64,000 nt of DNA from Candidatus Zixiibacteriota bacterium. Its GTDB lineage: Bacteria; Zixibacteria; MSB-5A5; GN15; FEB-12. This document shows, one piece after another, positions 54,457 through 62,832 of this stretch (the first letter of the stretch is position 1; the number at the start of each line of letters is the position of its first letter). Position numbers and translations under genes: made by a program. The notes beneath the pieces are model-generated. The model did not search any database. It had not been told where the DNA came from and saw nothing but the letters and a program-made list of their open reading frames with translations. The stretch spans positions 1-64,000 of the forward strand of contig JAJRSF010000063.1 in assembly GCA_024278935.1 (NCBI GenBank), written 5' to 3'.

Positions 54457-55766
54457 AGATCCCTACCGTTGCAGTAATAGGTCGTCCAAATGTTGGCAAG
54501 TCATCATTGTTTAATCGGTTTTTACAGAAACGATTAGCCGTTGTCGACGCACAGCCGGGAGTGACTCGTGATCGAAATTATTCTATATGTGATTGGGCAG
54601 GGCAGGATTTTTATCTGGTAGATACCGGTGGAATTGTACCGGACTCATCGGACTTGATGGAAAAGCTGATTACCGATCAGACCGATTTTGCTATTCATGA
54701 ATCCGATCTGATTCTCTTTGTTGTTGATGCCCAAGTCGGTATTGATTCTGTTGATATGAAAATTGCGAAGTCTCTTAAAAAAGAGAAAAAGAAATGTATT
54801 CTCGTTGCGAATAAAACTGATAATGCCGAAGCTGAAATGCAAATATATGAATTTATGAAACTTGGGCTTGGTGAACCGATGCCGGTATCTGCAACTGTTG
54901 GGCTTGGTGTTGGTGAACTTCTTGATGCACTCTCCGATGCTCTTTCAGAATTTAAAACAGATACAGTAGAACGCTCAAATGATATTCGTATTGCTTTAGT
55001 AGGTCGTCCAAATGTTGGGAAATCATCATTTATAAATAAACTGGTAGGGACTGACAGACTGATTGTTTCTCCAATCGCTGGGACTACCAGAGATTCTGTT
55101 GACACTCCTTTTGAATACGATGGTGATAAGTATACGCTGGTTGATACAGCCGGGCTTCGACGAAAATATAAAGTGCAGGAGTCTGTTGAGTTTTATACAA
55201 CATTGCGGACCGACCGTGCTTTGGATAATTCCGATGTTACCCTTGTTCTCATTGATGCGACCGAAAAACTGTCAAGTCAGGATCAACGGATTTTGGATAA
55301 GGTTACATCGATGCGTCGTCCTGTCATCATTGCGGTAAATAAATGGGACTTGATTGAAAAAGATACTTCGACTGCCGATGAATTCAGTCGTGATATTAAA
55401 GATATAATTTCTATGTATTCATATATTCCACTGATTTATATCTCAGCAAAAACAGGGCAGAGACTTGGCAAAGTTATCACGATGCTTAAGCATGTGCATG
55501 ATGAAAATCAACGTCGGATTCCAACATCGGAGTTGAATGATTTCTTGGAACGGGTCACAAATCGGACTCGTCCACCTGCTAGAAAAGGGAAGTATATACG
55601 GTTTTATTATATGACCCAGTCAGAAGTAGCTCCCCCGACGTTTATCTTTTTCTCGAATTTCCCTGAACTAATTGATAAAGCGTATATAAACTTTCTCTCT
55701 AATCAAATTAGGCAAGAGTTTGGCTTTCAAGGGGTTTCGTTTCGGTTGAAATTTAAAAAACGTTAG
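54453..55766 (+). CDS. der: Ribosome biogenesis GTPase Der (EngA)
   Basis: Essential double GTPase for maturation of the large ribosomal subunit. The 437-residue protein has two G domains: GRPNVGKSSLFN (about 9-20) with DTGG and NKTD, and GRPNVGKSSFIN (about 183-194) with DTAGLRRK and NKWD. A KH-like C-terminal domain follows (RKGKYIRFYYMTQ, FLSNQIRQEFGF). TTG start at 54453 overlaps the DUF512 stop by 4 bases (TTGA). Length is normal. Confidence 0.97.
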   Translation: MKIPTVAVIGRPNVGKSSLFNRFLQKRLAVVDAQPGVTRDRNYSICDWAGQDFYLVDTGGIVPDSSDLMEKLITDQTDFAIHESDLILFVVDAQVGIDSVDMKIAKSLKKEKKKCILVANKTDNAEAEMQIYEFMKLGLGEPMPVSATVGLGVGELLDALSDALSEFKTDTVERSNDIRIALVGRPNVGKSSFINKLVGTDRLIVSPIAGTTRDSVDTPFEYDGDKYTLVDTAGLRRKYKVQESVEFYTTLRTDRALDNSDVTLVLIDATEKLSSQDQRILDKVTSMRRPVIIAVNKWDLIEKDTSTADEFSRDIKDIISMYSYIPLIYISAKTGQRLGKVITMLKHVHDENQRRIPTSELNDFLERVTNRTRPPARKGKYIRFYYMTQSEVAPPTFIFFSNFPELIDKAYINFLSNQIRQEFGFQGVSFRLKFKKR

Positions 55767-55840
55767 TTAATCCTCCTTAACGCTTTCATCCTCTACACAT
55801 TTCTCCAGTAATAATATCGTTGTAAATATCATATTATTTT

Positions 55841-55860
55841 GATATCTGCCGATAGATATC
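55841..55860. promoter_or_regulatory. Inverted repeat next to the start of the signalling operon
   Basis: GATATCT and AGATATC, perfect seven-base arms around GCCGAT, ending four bases before the ATG at 55865. No ribosome binding site is present, so a protein or RNA structure here could block initiation. A weak TTGTAA/TATCTG pair overlaps it. Confidence 0.35.
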
Positions 55861-55864
55861 ATCT

Positions 55865-57157
55865 ATGGAGACTCTAAACAGTTTAGAAAACAGATACGAC
55901 GAATTGGAAGGTCGCTTTGCCGAGCAAAAGGCAAACTTAAAAGACCTCGCCATGATGGGAACTGTCATTACATCGATTCATGAGATTCATGCTGTCTTAT
56001 CGGTGGTGATGGAGATGTCGATTCGATTAGTCGATGGTGAAGTAGGCGGGATTCTTTTACATGAAAATGATGAGTTAGTTGGGAAAGCATCATGGGGAGT
56101 GAATTACGATTTTTTGAAAACGTTGATGTATGAAGAAGATCAAACTTTGATTTCATACTGTCAGCAAAATCAAGAAACAATCATTTTGCAATCTCTGGGA
56201 GTTCGCTCTGAAGAGGGCATGGCAATAGAATCTATTATTTGTGCTCCGATTAAAACATCTGAAACTTGTTATGGTACGATAATCATCATCAATAAATCGG
56301 ATGGTTCCGACTACACCGAAGATGATAAAGAAATGCTTGAGATGCTTTTAACATATGTTGCCGTCGCAATAGAAAATTCAATCTTAATGCAGGAGCGGTT
56401 AGCTACTCAAAAAATTGAACAAGAGATGGCAATAGCTAAACAGATTCAGGAAACGATTCTTCCACAAAATATAGATGAATTTGAAGGTGTCGAAATCGGT
56501 GCGGTATATTTTCCAGCTCGAGATGTTGGTGGTGATTTCTACGATGTTGTCAAATTAGAAGATAATAAATTTGTAATAATTATGGGCGATGTTTCAAACA
56601 AGGGTGTCCCTGCGGCGCTTGTTATGTCGGCTGTCTCGGCAATTATAAAATCTACTTTAAAACAAAACAAAGATATTTCAATAGCAGAACTTGCTGAAAC
56701 GACAAACACTTTGTTGTCCACTGAAATTATCAAAGAAAGAGAAATGTTTGTAACGCTCTTTTTCTGTAAGTATGATTTTGATGAGATGAAAATTACGTTT
56801 TGTAACGCCGGGCATCTTCCCGGTTTATTTTACGATATAGAAGAACATAAAGTTATTGAGTTGGCTGTTGGAGGACCTATTATCGGTCAATTTCCAGACA
56901 TTCCATTTAAGCAAGGTGAGCAATCATTTAAGAAAGGTGATCGGTTATTTTTGTTTACCGATGGTCTTACTGAAGCTGCTGATGATAAAGGGCAGCTATT
57001 TGGAAGAGAAAGAGCTGAACTTGTTGTTTCAAACGAGTATCACCTTCCTCCAAAAGAATTTTGCTTAAAAGTCAAGGAATGGGTCGATCGGTTTACCGTA
57101 GGTTGTGCTGATGACATGGTTGATGATTTCACAATTATGCAGGTAAAGGCTGAATAA
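55865..57157 (+). CDS. GAF-domain PP2C-type serine phosphatase (RsbU/SpoIIE-like)
   Basis: A 430-residue protein. A coiled start (1-25) leads to a GAF sensor domain at about 30-175, then a linker helix EMAIAKQIQETILPQ and the PP2C/SpoIIE catalytic domain at about 200-428. Metal-site motifs seen are ARDVGGDFYDV, VSNKGVPAALVMS, and LFTDGLTEA. RsbU-type enzymes dephosphorylate a STAS anti-sigma antagonist. Substrate (57605 STAS) and kinase (57159) genes follow immediately, so this is the input of a partner-switching module. Confidence 0.88.
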   Translation: METLNSLENRYDELEGRFAEQKANLKDLAMMGTVITSIHEIHAVLSVVMEMSIRLVDGEVGGILLHENDELVGKASWGVNYDFLKTLMYEEDQTLISYCQQNQETIILQSLGVRSEEGMAIESIICAPIKTSETCYGTIIIINKSDGSDYTEDDKEMLEMLLTYVAVAIENSILMQERLATQKIEQEMAIAKQIQETILPQNIDEFEGVEIGAVYFPARDVGGDFYDVVKLEDNKFVIIMGDVSNKGVPAALVMSAVSAIIKSTLKQNKDISIAELAETTNTLLSTEIIKEREMFVTLFFCKYDFDEMKITFCNAGHLPGLFYDIEEHKVIELAVGGPIIGQFPDIPFKQGEQSFKKGDRLFLFTDGLTEAADDKGQLFGRERAELVVSNEYHLPPKEFCLKVKEWVDRFTVGCADDMVDDFTIMQVKAE

Positions 57158-57158
57158 A

Positions 57159-57581
57159 ATGGCAACATACATATTCACATATGCATCTGTATTAGAATCT
57201 GAAGAAAGCATGCTTTCTGATTTAGCAAAAGTTCTGTCTGAGAATTCGATAGTCAATTCAGAACGAAATGATTTTATGCTGATTATCTCAGAAGCGTTTA
57301 CCAATGCTCTTTTGCATGGTAATCAAATGAACCCTAATAAGAACATATACTTACATATCGACATTAAATCAAATCAGTTATCTGCCGACATAATTGATGA
57401 GGGCGAGCTAGGTTTAAGAGAAATTCAATCTAAAAAGCCTTCTGAATTATATGGAACTAATGGTCGTGGTGTTGATTTAATTCGACATTATTCCAGCCAT
57501 GTAGATTTTACTGAAGCTGAAAATGGTGGGACAAAAGTCTCTATGGTTTTAGATAGAAAGTTAGAAAAAGTAACCTCATAA
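57159..57581 (+). CDS. Anti-sigma regulatory kinase-like ATP-binding protein (RsbW-like)
   Basis: A 140-residue HATPase_c domain: N box in SEAFTNALLHGN (about 46-57), DEGELGL with the ATP aspartate near 87-93, and NGRGVDLIRHY. It would phosphorylate the STAS antagonist and hold a sigma factor or other partner. The ATG is 1 base past the stop of the phosphatase gene. No sigma factor gene is nearby, so its partner may be elsewhere or may not be a sigma factor. Confidence 0.85.
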   Translation: MATYIFTYASVLESEESMLSDLAKVLSENSIVNSERNDFMLIISEAFTNALLHGNQMNPNKNIYLHIDIKSNQLSADIIDEGELGLREIQSKKPSELYGTNGRGVDLIRHYSSHVDFTEAENGGTKVSMVLDRKLEKVTS

Positions 57582-57604
57582 TAAATATCCTCTAGGAGGA
57601 AAAG

Positions 57605-57955
57605 ATGGAAATTACAAGAAAAGAAGAAAATTCAGTAGCGATTTTAAGTGTAAAAGGACGACTTGATTTAGCAAGTGGTGCCAGCTTAAAAGATGAAGTA
57701 AAAGCATTGATGGAAAAAGAACAAATTATGATCCATTTGAATCTTGCTGAAGTTGATTTTATCAACTCATCCGGTTTAGGTGTTCTTGTTTCTATTATGA
57801 AAGATATCAGACTTCATAAAGGTCGCTTAACACTTTCTGACTTAGCTAGCTATGTGCAAGAGATTTTTGAGATTACTCAACTTTCACATATTTTTGAAAT
57901 CTTTACATCAGAAAATGAAGCGGTTGCCTCGTACCAGACAGTTTCTGCCAGTTAA
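57605..57955 (+). CDS. STAS-domain anti-sigma factor antagonist (RsbV-like)
   Basis: A 116-residue STAS domain. The phosphorylation serine lies in DFINSSGLGVLVSI (Ser about 55-56). It starts with MEITRKEENSVAILSVKGRLD, the usual RsbV-like start. AGGAGG nine bases upstream is the strongest ribosome binding site in the operon, fitting the usual need for excess antagonist. It is the likely substrate of the kinase and phosphatase upstream. Confidence 0.9.
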   Translation: MEITRKEENSVAILSVKGRLDLASGASLKDEVKALMEKEQIMIHLNLAEVDFINSSGLGVLVSIMKDIRLHKGRLTLSDLASYVQEIFEITQLSHIFEIFTSENEAVASYQTVSAS

Positions 57956-57985
57956 TAATACAAACCTGAAAATGTTGGTGGATAT

Positions 57986-59890
57986 ATGAGTAATGTAATT
58001 GAAAGAATAGGTGAACTGCTTGAAAAACTGCAGTCTCCTGATTTCTATAATCGTGAAGAAGCTGTAAACGAACTTGGATCTTTTCAGGAAGATGAAGCGG
58101 TTGCAGGGCTAGTTATGGCTTTAGAAGATAATGATTTAGGTATCCGTGAAATTGCCGCAGAAAATCTGGTAAAGATCAAAGGGGATACAGCGTCACAACT
58201 TCTTATTAAATTTTTAGGAAGTGAAGATATTGGAAGTAGAAACTTAGCATCTGAAATTCTTGTAAAAATTGGCGATGATGCGGTTGAAGCTCTTATAAAT
58301 GAACTAGAAAATGATGATCATGATATTCGTAAATTTGTCGTTGATATTGTAGGTCTTATAAAATCTAAAAAATCAGCACCTTATGTAAGTGGTAAATTAC
58401 AAGACAGTAATATCAATGTTGTCTGTTCTGCCGCAGAAGCATTAGGTGAGATTGGCGATGCTGCATCAATAAAAAGTTTAATCCAAGCATACGATAATAA
58501 TGAAGATATCAGACTGCAAGTTGTCGAAGCTTTGGGTAAGATTGGTGGAGAAGAAGCAATTGGATATCTCTATGAATATTTAAATACTGACGACCCAATG
58601 ATTTTATACGCTGGTATTGACGCAGTAGGAATCGTCGGGAATAAAGATTCAGTCAAACATTTATTAAAACATCTTGAGTCTACAGATGTTTCGATTGCTG
58701 AAGCTGCTATGTCGGCCATTGTTAATATTTCAATCGAGAATAAAGGTGCCATAGAGCAGGACCTTCCGCTTGATAAATTTTCAAGTTATCTTTTTGACGG
58801 TATTAAAAACAAAAATAAAAAATTAACAGAATTTACTCTTGCCCGCCTCAAACATTGGTATGGACAAGATATTCTCAATTCACTTTTGGAAGTACTTCAC
58901 TATGTAGATGAAGAAGACCTTAAGTCGATAGTTACTATGCTTGGTGATATAGGTACTTCGGCTTCCGGTGCAATTATAAAACAATTCCCAAAAGCAAATT
59001 CTGAACTAAAAATAATATATCTGAACATCTTAAAGCAGTATGTCGATGGCAGTATCGCACAACAACTGCTCGTTTTTAAAAATGATACTGATCCTGAAGT
59101 TCGTCGAAATATCGCATTTGTTCTCGGTGTCTCCGGGGATCCATCGATGATTGACCCGCTCAAAGTTATGACACAAGATAAAGTTGGTCATGTTCGGGCG
59201 GCAGCATATTCTGCTTTAGGTTGGTTCTGTGATGAATCTGATATGCAATTTTTGTTCGAAGGATTAAATGATAAATATACTGATGTAAGAGATGCTGCGA
59301 TGGGTGCCTTGATTTTACTTGGTCCGCAAGAAGTTGTCGCTCAATTTTTTGAGGACTTACATCATGCTGAAACTGAACGACAAAGAATTGCTGCAAATGC
59401 CTTAGGGCTGATCGGTGATCCGTCAGTGGTCAAACCATTGTTCCAGGCATTAAATCATCCGGAAAGTTCGATTCGTAAATCGGCTATCGATTCTCTTGCA
59501 AAAATTCGGGATATCGAAAATATCGATCCGCTTATGTTAGCCTTAAATGATGAGAAATCATCGGTTCGTAAATCTGCCTGTACAGCGATTGTTAGTATTA
59601 AAGGACAAGCTATCATTCCTGAGATTAGGTTCTTGCTAGACGATCAGGATATATGGGTTCGGTATCATATGATTAATATTATTGGTAACTCCGGTAATGC
59701 TGATTATGGTGAATTTATTCAGATATTTATCGATGGCAATGAAGATATTTTAAAATTGGCAGCTATAAAATCGCTGACACAATTAGGTTGCAAGGATGCG
59801 ATCTCCGAGATTTCTAAACTTCAAAATGATAAGAATCAAGATATCGTAAGTGCCGCAAAAGATGCACTTGATAACTTGCAGGACGCATAA
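57986..59890 (+). CDS. HEAT-repeat (PBS lyase-like) scaffold protein
   Basis: A 634-residue soluble protein made of about 18 HEAT-like helix pairs of 30-32 residues; many have the pattern D-IR-xx-A-xx-L-G-x-IG-x (for example DIRLQVVEALGKIGGEEAIGYL). No signal peptide or enzymatic motif is seen. It sits between the partner-switching module and the chemotaxis proteins, with the next gene starting 1 base after its stop. HEAT proteins in chemotaxis-like operons occur in other phyla; a scaffold role for assembling switch proteins is inferred. Confidence 0.85.
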   Translation: MSNVIERIGELLEKLQSPDFYNREEAVNELGSFQEDEAVAGLVMALEDNDLGIREIAAENLVKIKGDTASQLLIKFLGSEDIGSRNLASEILVKIGDDAVEALINELENDDHDIRKFVVDIVGLIKSKKSAPYVSGKLQDSNINVVCSAAEALGEIGDAASIKSLIQAYDNNEDIRLQVVEALGKIGGEEAIGYLYEYLNTDDPMILYAGIDAVGIVGNKDSVKHLLKHLESTDVSIAEAAMSAIVNISIENKGAIEQDLPLDKFSSYLFDGIKNKNKKLTEFTLARLKHWYGQDILNSLLEVLHYVDEEDLKSIVTMLGDIGTSASGAIIKQFPKANSELKIIYLNILKQYVDGSIAQQLLVFKNDTDPEVRRNIAFVLGVSGDPSMIDPLKVMTQDKVGHVRAAAYSALGWFCDESDMQFLFEGLNDKYTDVRDAAMGALILLGPQEVVAQFFEDLHHAETERQRIAANALGLIGDPSVVKPLFQALNHPESSIRKSAIDSLAKIRDIENIDPLMLALNDEKSSVRKSACTAIVSIKGQAIIPEIRFLLDDQDIWVRYHMINIIGNSGNADYGEFIQIFIDGNEDILKLAAIKSLTQLGCKDAISEISKLQNDKNQDIVSAAKDALDNLQDA

Positions 59891-59891
59891 A

Positions 59892-60284
59892 ATGACGCAA
59901 CACTCAATTTTGGTAGTAGATGATGAACTTTTAATTAGAGATCTCTTGTATGAGTTTTTCCAGGATCAAGGATGGGAAATTTCAATTGCCGATAACGGCA
60001 AACGTGCTATGGAGATTCTCAAAACAAAAGATATCGACCTGCTGCTTACAGATATTAAAATGCCGGAGATGGATGGACTTGATCTGACCGAGTATGTGCA
60101 GGAAAATTATCCTGAACTTCCGGTGATACTCATGACCGGGTTTCCGTCTGTGGAAACAGCAGTAACAGCACTGCGTGCAAAAGTGGAAGATTATATTATT
60201 AAACCATTTAATATTATGCAGCTCTATAAAACTGTTGAACAGAAAGTAAAAGAATCAACTGAAACAAAAGTAAAAGAATCATAA
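59892..60284 (+). CDS. Response regulator, receiver domain only
   Basis: A 130-residue CheY-like receiver: DDELLI at the acid pocket, phosphorylation aspartate in LLTDIKMPEMDG (about residue 53), the Thr in LMTGFPS and Lys in YIIKPF. A short Lys/Glu tail follows. The start is ATG at 59892, 1 base after the HEAT gene; an upstream start in the same frame would overlap it by 40 bases. No output domain is present. Confidence 0.9.
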   Translation: MTQHSILVVDDELLIRDLLYEFFQDQGWEISIADNGKRAMEILKTKDIDLLLTDIKMPEMDGLDLTEYVQENYPELPVILMTGFPSVETAVTALRAKVEDYIIKPFNIMQLYKTVEQKVKESTETKVKES

Positions 60285-60361
60285 TAAGAATATTGATTTA
60301 CTGAAGAGTGCAGATTTGTCAGTAGAATAAATGTGATAGAAAAGCTTTACAGAGGATAACA

Positions 60362-61375
60362 ATGGATTATAAAACAGTTCCTGAACCGGAAATGACAAAA
60401 GAAGAATTTTTGCTGATTCGTGATTTCATTCATGAAAAATGCGGAATTTTCTTTGCGGAAAACAAAATGTATCTTGTCAAAAACCGTTTAATTAAGCGGA
60501 TGAAGGACTTAGGTATAAATAGTTTTCGCGATTATTTTTACCATGTTAAATATGACACCTCACAAAAAGAATTCACTGCATTAGTGGGGCTAATTACGAC
60601 TAATGAAACAAGTTTTTTAAGAAATGAACCGCAACTTTTATCTTTTTCTGAAGAAGTTCTTCCTAAAATTATTGAAGAAAAAGTAAGCAGCAGAAGTCCG
60701 AAGGTTATTAAAATTTGGTCTGCCGGATGTTCAACCGGAGAAGAGCCATACACCTTGGCGATTATTCTCAAAGAAAAAATTCCTGATTTTGCTAACTGGA
60801 AAATCGAGATTATTGCAAATGACATCTCAGAACAAGTTTTGCAAAAAGCTCGTACCGGTATTTATAGTGGGATAACATTGCGGAATTTAAAACCTGAGAT
60901 TTTAAATAAGCATTTTACCAAGCACAATGAAGACTATAAAGTTAATCAGGATATCAAATCGATGGTACAGTTTTCGCATCTGAATCTCAATGACCCTCGA
61001 CGAATTACTATGACCTCAAAGTTTGATACTGTGTTCTGCCGTAACGTTATGATTTATTTCTCCGAAGAAGTAAAGAAGCAACTGGTTAGAGGATTCTTTA
61101 ACTCCCTCAGACCGGGTGGTTACTTTTATATCGGACATTCCGAGACTCTGCACGGTATTTCAAAAGCATTCAAACTAGTTTATTTGAAAAATGCACTTGT
61201 TTATAATAAAGAAAATGCAAGCTCCGACACTGACAAGAAATCATCTACCGGAATATCTGTGAGACGACCTACAATGCTTGTAAATAGAAAGAGTAATCCT
61301 GCCGGAGGTGCTTCAAGAGCACTTGAACTTTTGAATAAAATCAAAAAGAATAAACTGGCAGCCGCAAAAAGTTAA
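60362..61375 (+). CDS. cheR: Chemotaxis protein methyltransferase CheR
   Basis: S-adenosylmethionine-dependent methylation of glutamates in chemoreceptors. The 337-residue protein has the N-terminal all-alpha domain, then ITTNETSFLRNEPQL, the SAM motif IWSAGCSTGEEPYTLAI (about 121-137), NDISEQVLQKAR and FCRNVMIYF. It has a 50-residue Lys/Ser-rich C-terminal extension, longer than E. coli CheR. GAGG precedes the ATG. No methyl-accepting receptor is in the window. Confidence 0.94.
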   Translation: MDYKTVPEPEMTKEEFLLIRDFIHEKCGIFFAENKMYLVKNRLIKRMKDLGINSFRDYFYHVKYDTSQKEFTALVGLITTNETSFLRNEPQLLSFSEEVLPKIIEEKVSSRSPKVIKIWSAGCSTGEEPYTLAIILKEKIPDFANWKIEIIANDISEQVLQKARTGIYSGITLRNLKPEILNKHFTKHNEDYKVNQDIKSMVQFSHLNLNDPRRITMTSKFDTVFCRNVMIYFSEEVKKQLVRGFFNSLRPGGYFYIGHSETLHGISKAFKLVYLKNALVYNKENASSDTDKKSSTGISVRRPTMLVNRKSNPAGGASRALELLNKIKKNKLAAAKS

Positions 61376-61401
61376 ATAATAATTAGTCAGGATAGATTGA
61401 T

Positions 61402-61776
61402 ATGAGTAGAACAATTTTAGTAGTAGATGATTCGCCGACAGTTGTGAAATTTGTCAGTTTTTCATTGAAAAACAAAGGATTCAATGTCGTCACTGCGTGT
61501 GATGGTATGGATGCTGTTGAAAAAATTTCGAACATGTCGGAGAAAGTTGACTTGGTTATCACTGATTTGAATATGCCGAATCTTGATGGGTATGGACTCA
61601 TTGATACTTTGAGGCATAATGATGAATTTGCTAATACACCTATTATGATTCTTACCTCTGAAGAAGATGAGGAAGATAAACAAAAAGGTATACAAGTTGG
61701 TGCCAGCTCTTATTTGGTCAAACCATTTAAGCCGGCTTTGCTTGTACAAGAAGTAGAAAAGTATATAAAAAACTAA
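61402..61776 (+). CDS. CheY-like response regulator
   Basis: A 124-residue receiver domain: VDDSPTVVKF, phosphorylation aspartate in VITDLNMPNLDGYG (about 55), conserved Thr in ILTSEEDEED, and Lys in YLVKPFKP. It differs from the following CheY and may have another target or act as a phosphate sink. AGGAT lies upstream of the ATG. No output domain. Confidence 0.92.
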   Translation: MSRTILVVDDSPTVVKFVSFSLKNKGFNVVTACDGMDAVEKISNMSEKVDLVITDLNMPNLDGYGLIDTLRHNDEFANTPIMILTSEEDEEDKQKGIQVGASSYLVKPFKPALLVQEVEKYIKN

Positions 61777-61795
61777 TTACAATAAAGGAGTAGCT

Positions 61796-62170
61796 GTGGC
61801 TGACTTAAAAATATTAGCAGTTGATGACAGTCCTACTATGAGAAGAATTATTTTGAACACTTTAAAACGTGCCGGTTTTACTGATGTAGTTGAAGCTGTT
61901 GATGGTAAGGATGCTCTAGCAAAAATGGAAGTAGATAATTTCAATTTTGTCATTACCGATTGGAATATGCCGGAAATGGATGGTTTAACTTTTGTAACGA
62001 CTCTCAGAAAAAATGATAAGTACAAAACATTACCGATTTTAATGGTTACAACAAGATCGGTAAAAGATGACATACTAGAAGCGATGAAAGCAGGGGTAAG
62101 TAATTATATAGTTAAACCTTTTACGCCTGATACATTAAAAGAAAAAATCGATCAAATTTTAGCTGGATAG
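61796..62170 (+). CDS. cheY: Chemotaxis response regulator CheY
   Basis: A 124-residue CheY: VDDSPTMRRIILNTLKRAG, phosphorylation aspartate in FVITDWNMPEMDGL (near 57), VTTRSVKDD with the Thr, and NYIVKPFTP with the Lys. It is more CheY-like than its neighbour, with the DWNMPEMDG motif of flagellar CheY. GTG start at 61796 with AAAGGAG upstream. The phosphatase CheZ follows. Confidence 0.95.
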   Translation: MADLKILAVDDSPTMRRIILNTLKRAGFTDVVEAVDGKDALAKMEVDNFNFVITDWNMPEMDGLTFVTTLRKNDKYKTLPILMVTTRSVKDDILEAMKAGVSNYIVKPFTPDTLKEKIDQILAG

Positions 62171-62189
62171 AATTCAAAAGGAGAATATG

Positions 62190-62780
62190 ATGTCAGAAGT
62201 GATAAATCTGCAGGACAAAATTAAAGCAGAACTATTGGATATATCCGGAACTATCAATAAAATAGTTGATAGTTATAAGTCTCTACATAGTCCGCTTGTA
62301 GAGTCTCAGGAAAATGTTCCAAAAGCAACACAACAATTAGATAAGATATCCGAACAGACAGCAGCAGCAACACATCGTATGTTAGATACAGCTGAGCTAA
62401 TTACACCACGTGAAGATGAAGTAATTGCCGGTCTGAATAAGATAAAAGAAATTGTACAAAATAATGAAACTACAGGTGTAATTGAATTGTGTGATGCGTT
62501 AGCTCAAAAAGCATCAGACAATAATAACGATGCCTTCGTAATTATGGATGCACTTCAATTTCAAGATATTACTTCACAGCAAATTGACCATGCCGTTGTT
62601 TTGCTTGAAGAGTTGGAAGTAAAATTAAGTAAAATTTTATCAGCTTTAAATAGTGAGGGAGAAGAAACTCCTGCTCCAAAAATGCCATCAAAAAAACAAC
62701 GTGCTTATGATCCGCATGCTGATCTTTTTGATAAGAAAACAAACCAAAATGATATTGATAGTTTGTTTGCAAAGAAATAA
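62190..62780 (+). CDS. cheZ: CheZ-like CheY-P phosphatase
   Basis: 196 residues (197 from an alternative ATG at 62187; the second ATG gives better spacing to AAAGGAG). The long helical hairpin contains ALQFQDITSQQIDH, matching the CheZ active-site pattern D-x-x-x-Q in FQDLTGQ. A disordered linker (ETPAPKMPSKK) leads to a C-terminal acidic/aliphatic peptide NDIDSLFAKK, like the CheY-binding tail of CheZ. CheZ is commonly seen in Proteobacteria; presence here is notable. It lies right between cheY and cheA. Confidence 0.85.
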   Translation: MSEVINLQDKIKAELLDISGTINKIVDSYKSLHSPLVESQENVPKATQQLDKISEQTAAATHRMLDTAELITPREDEVIAGLNKIKEIVQNNETTGVIELCDALAQKASDNNNDAFVIMDALQFQDITSQQIDHAVVLLEELEVKLSKILSALNSEGEETPAPKMPSKKQRAYDPHADLFDKKTNQNDIDSLFAKK

Positions 62781-62832
62781 CTAAAAGATACTCAGGTATC
62801 TTTCTAAACATAATAAACAGATTGGCTGATAT

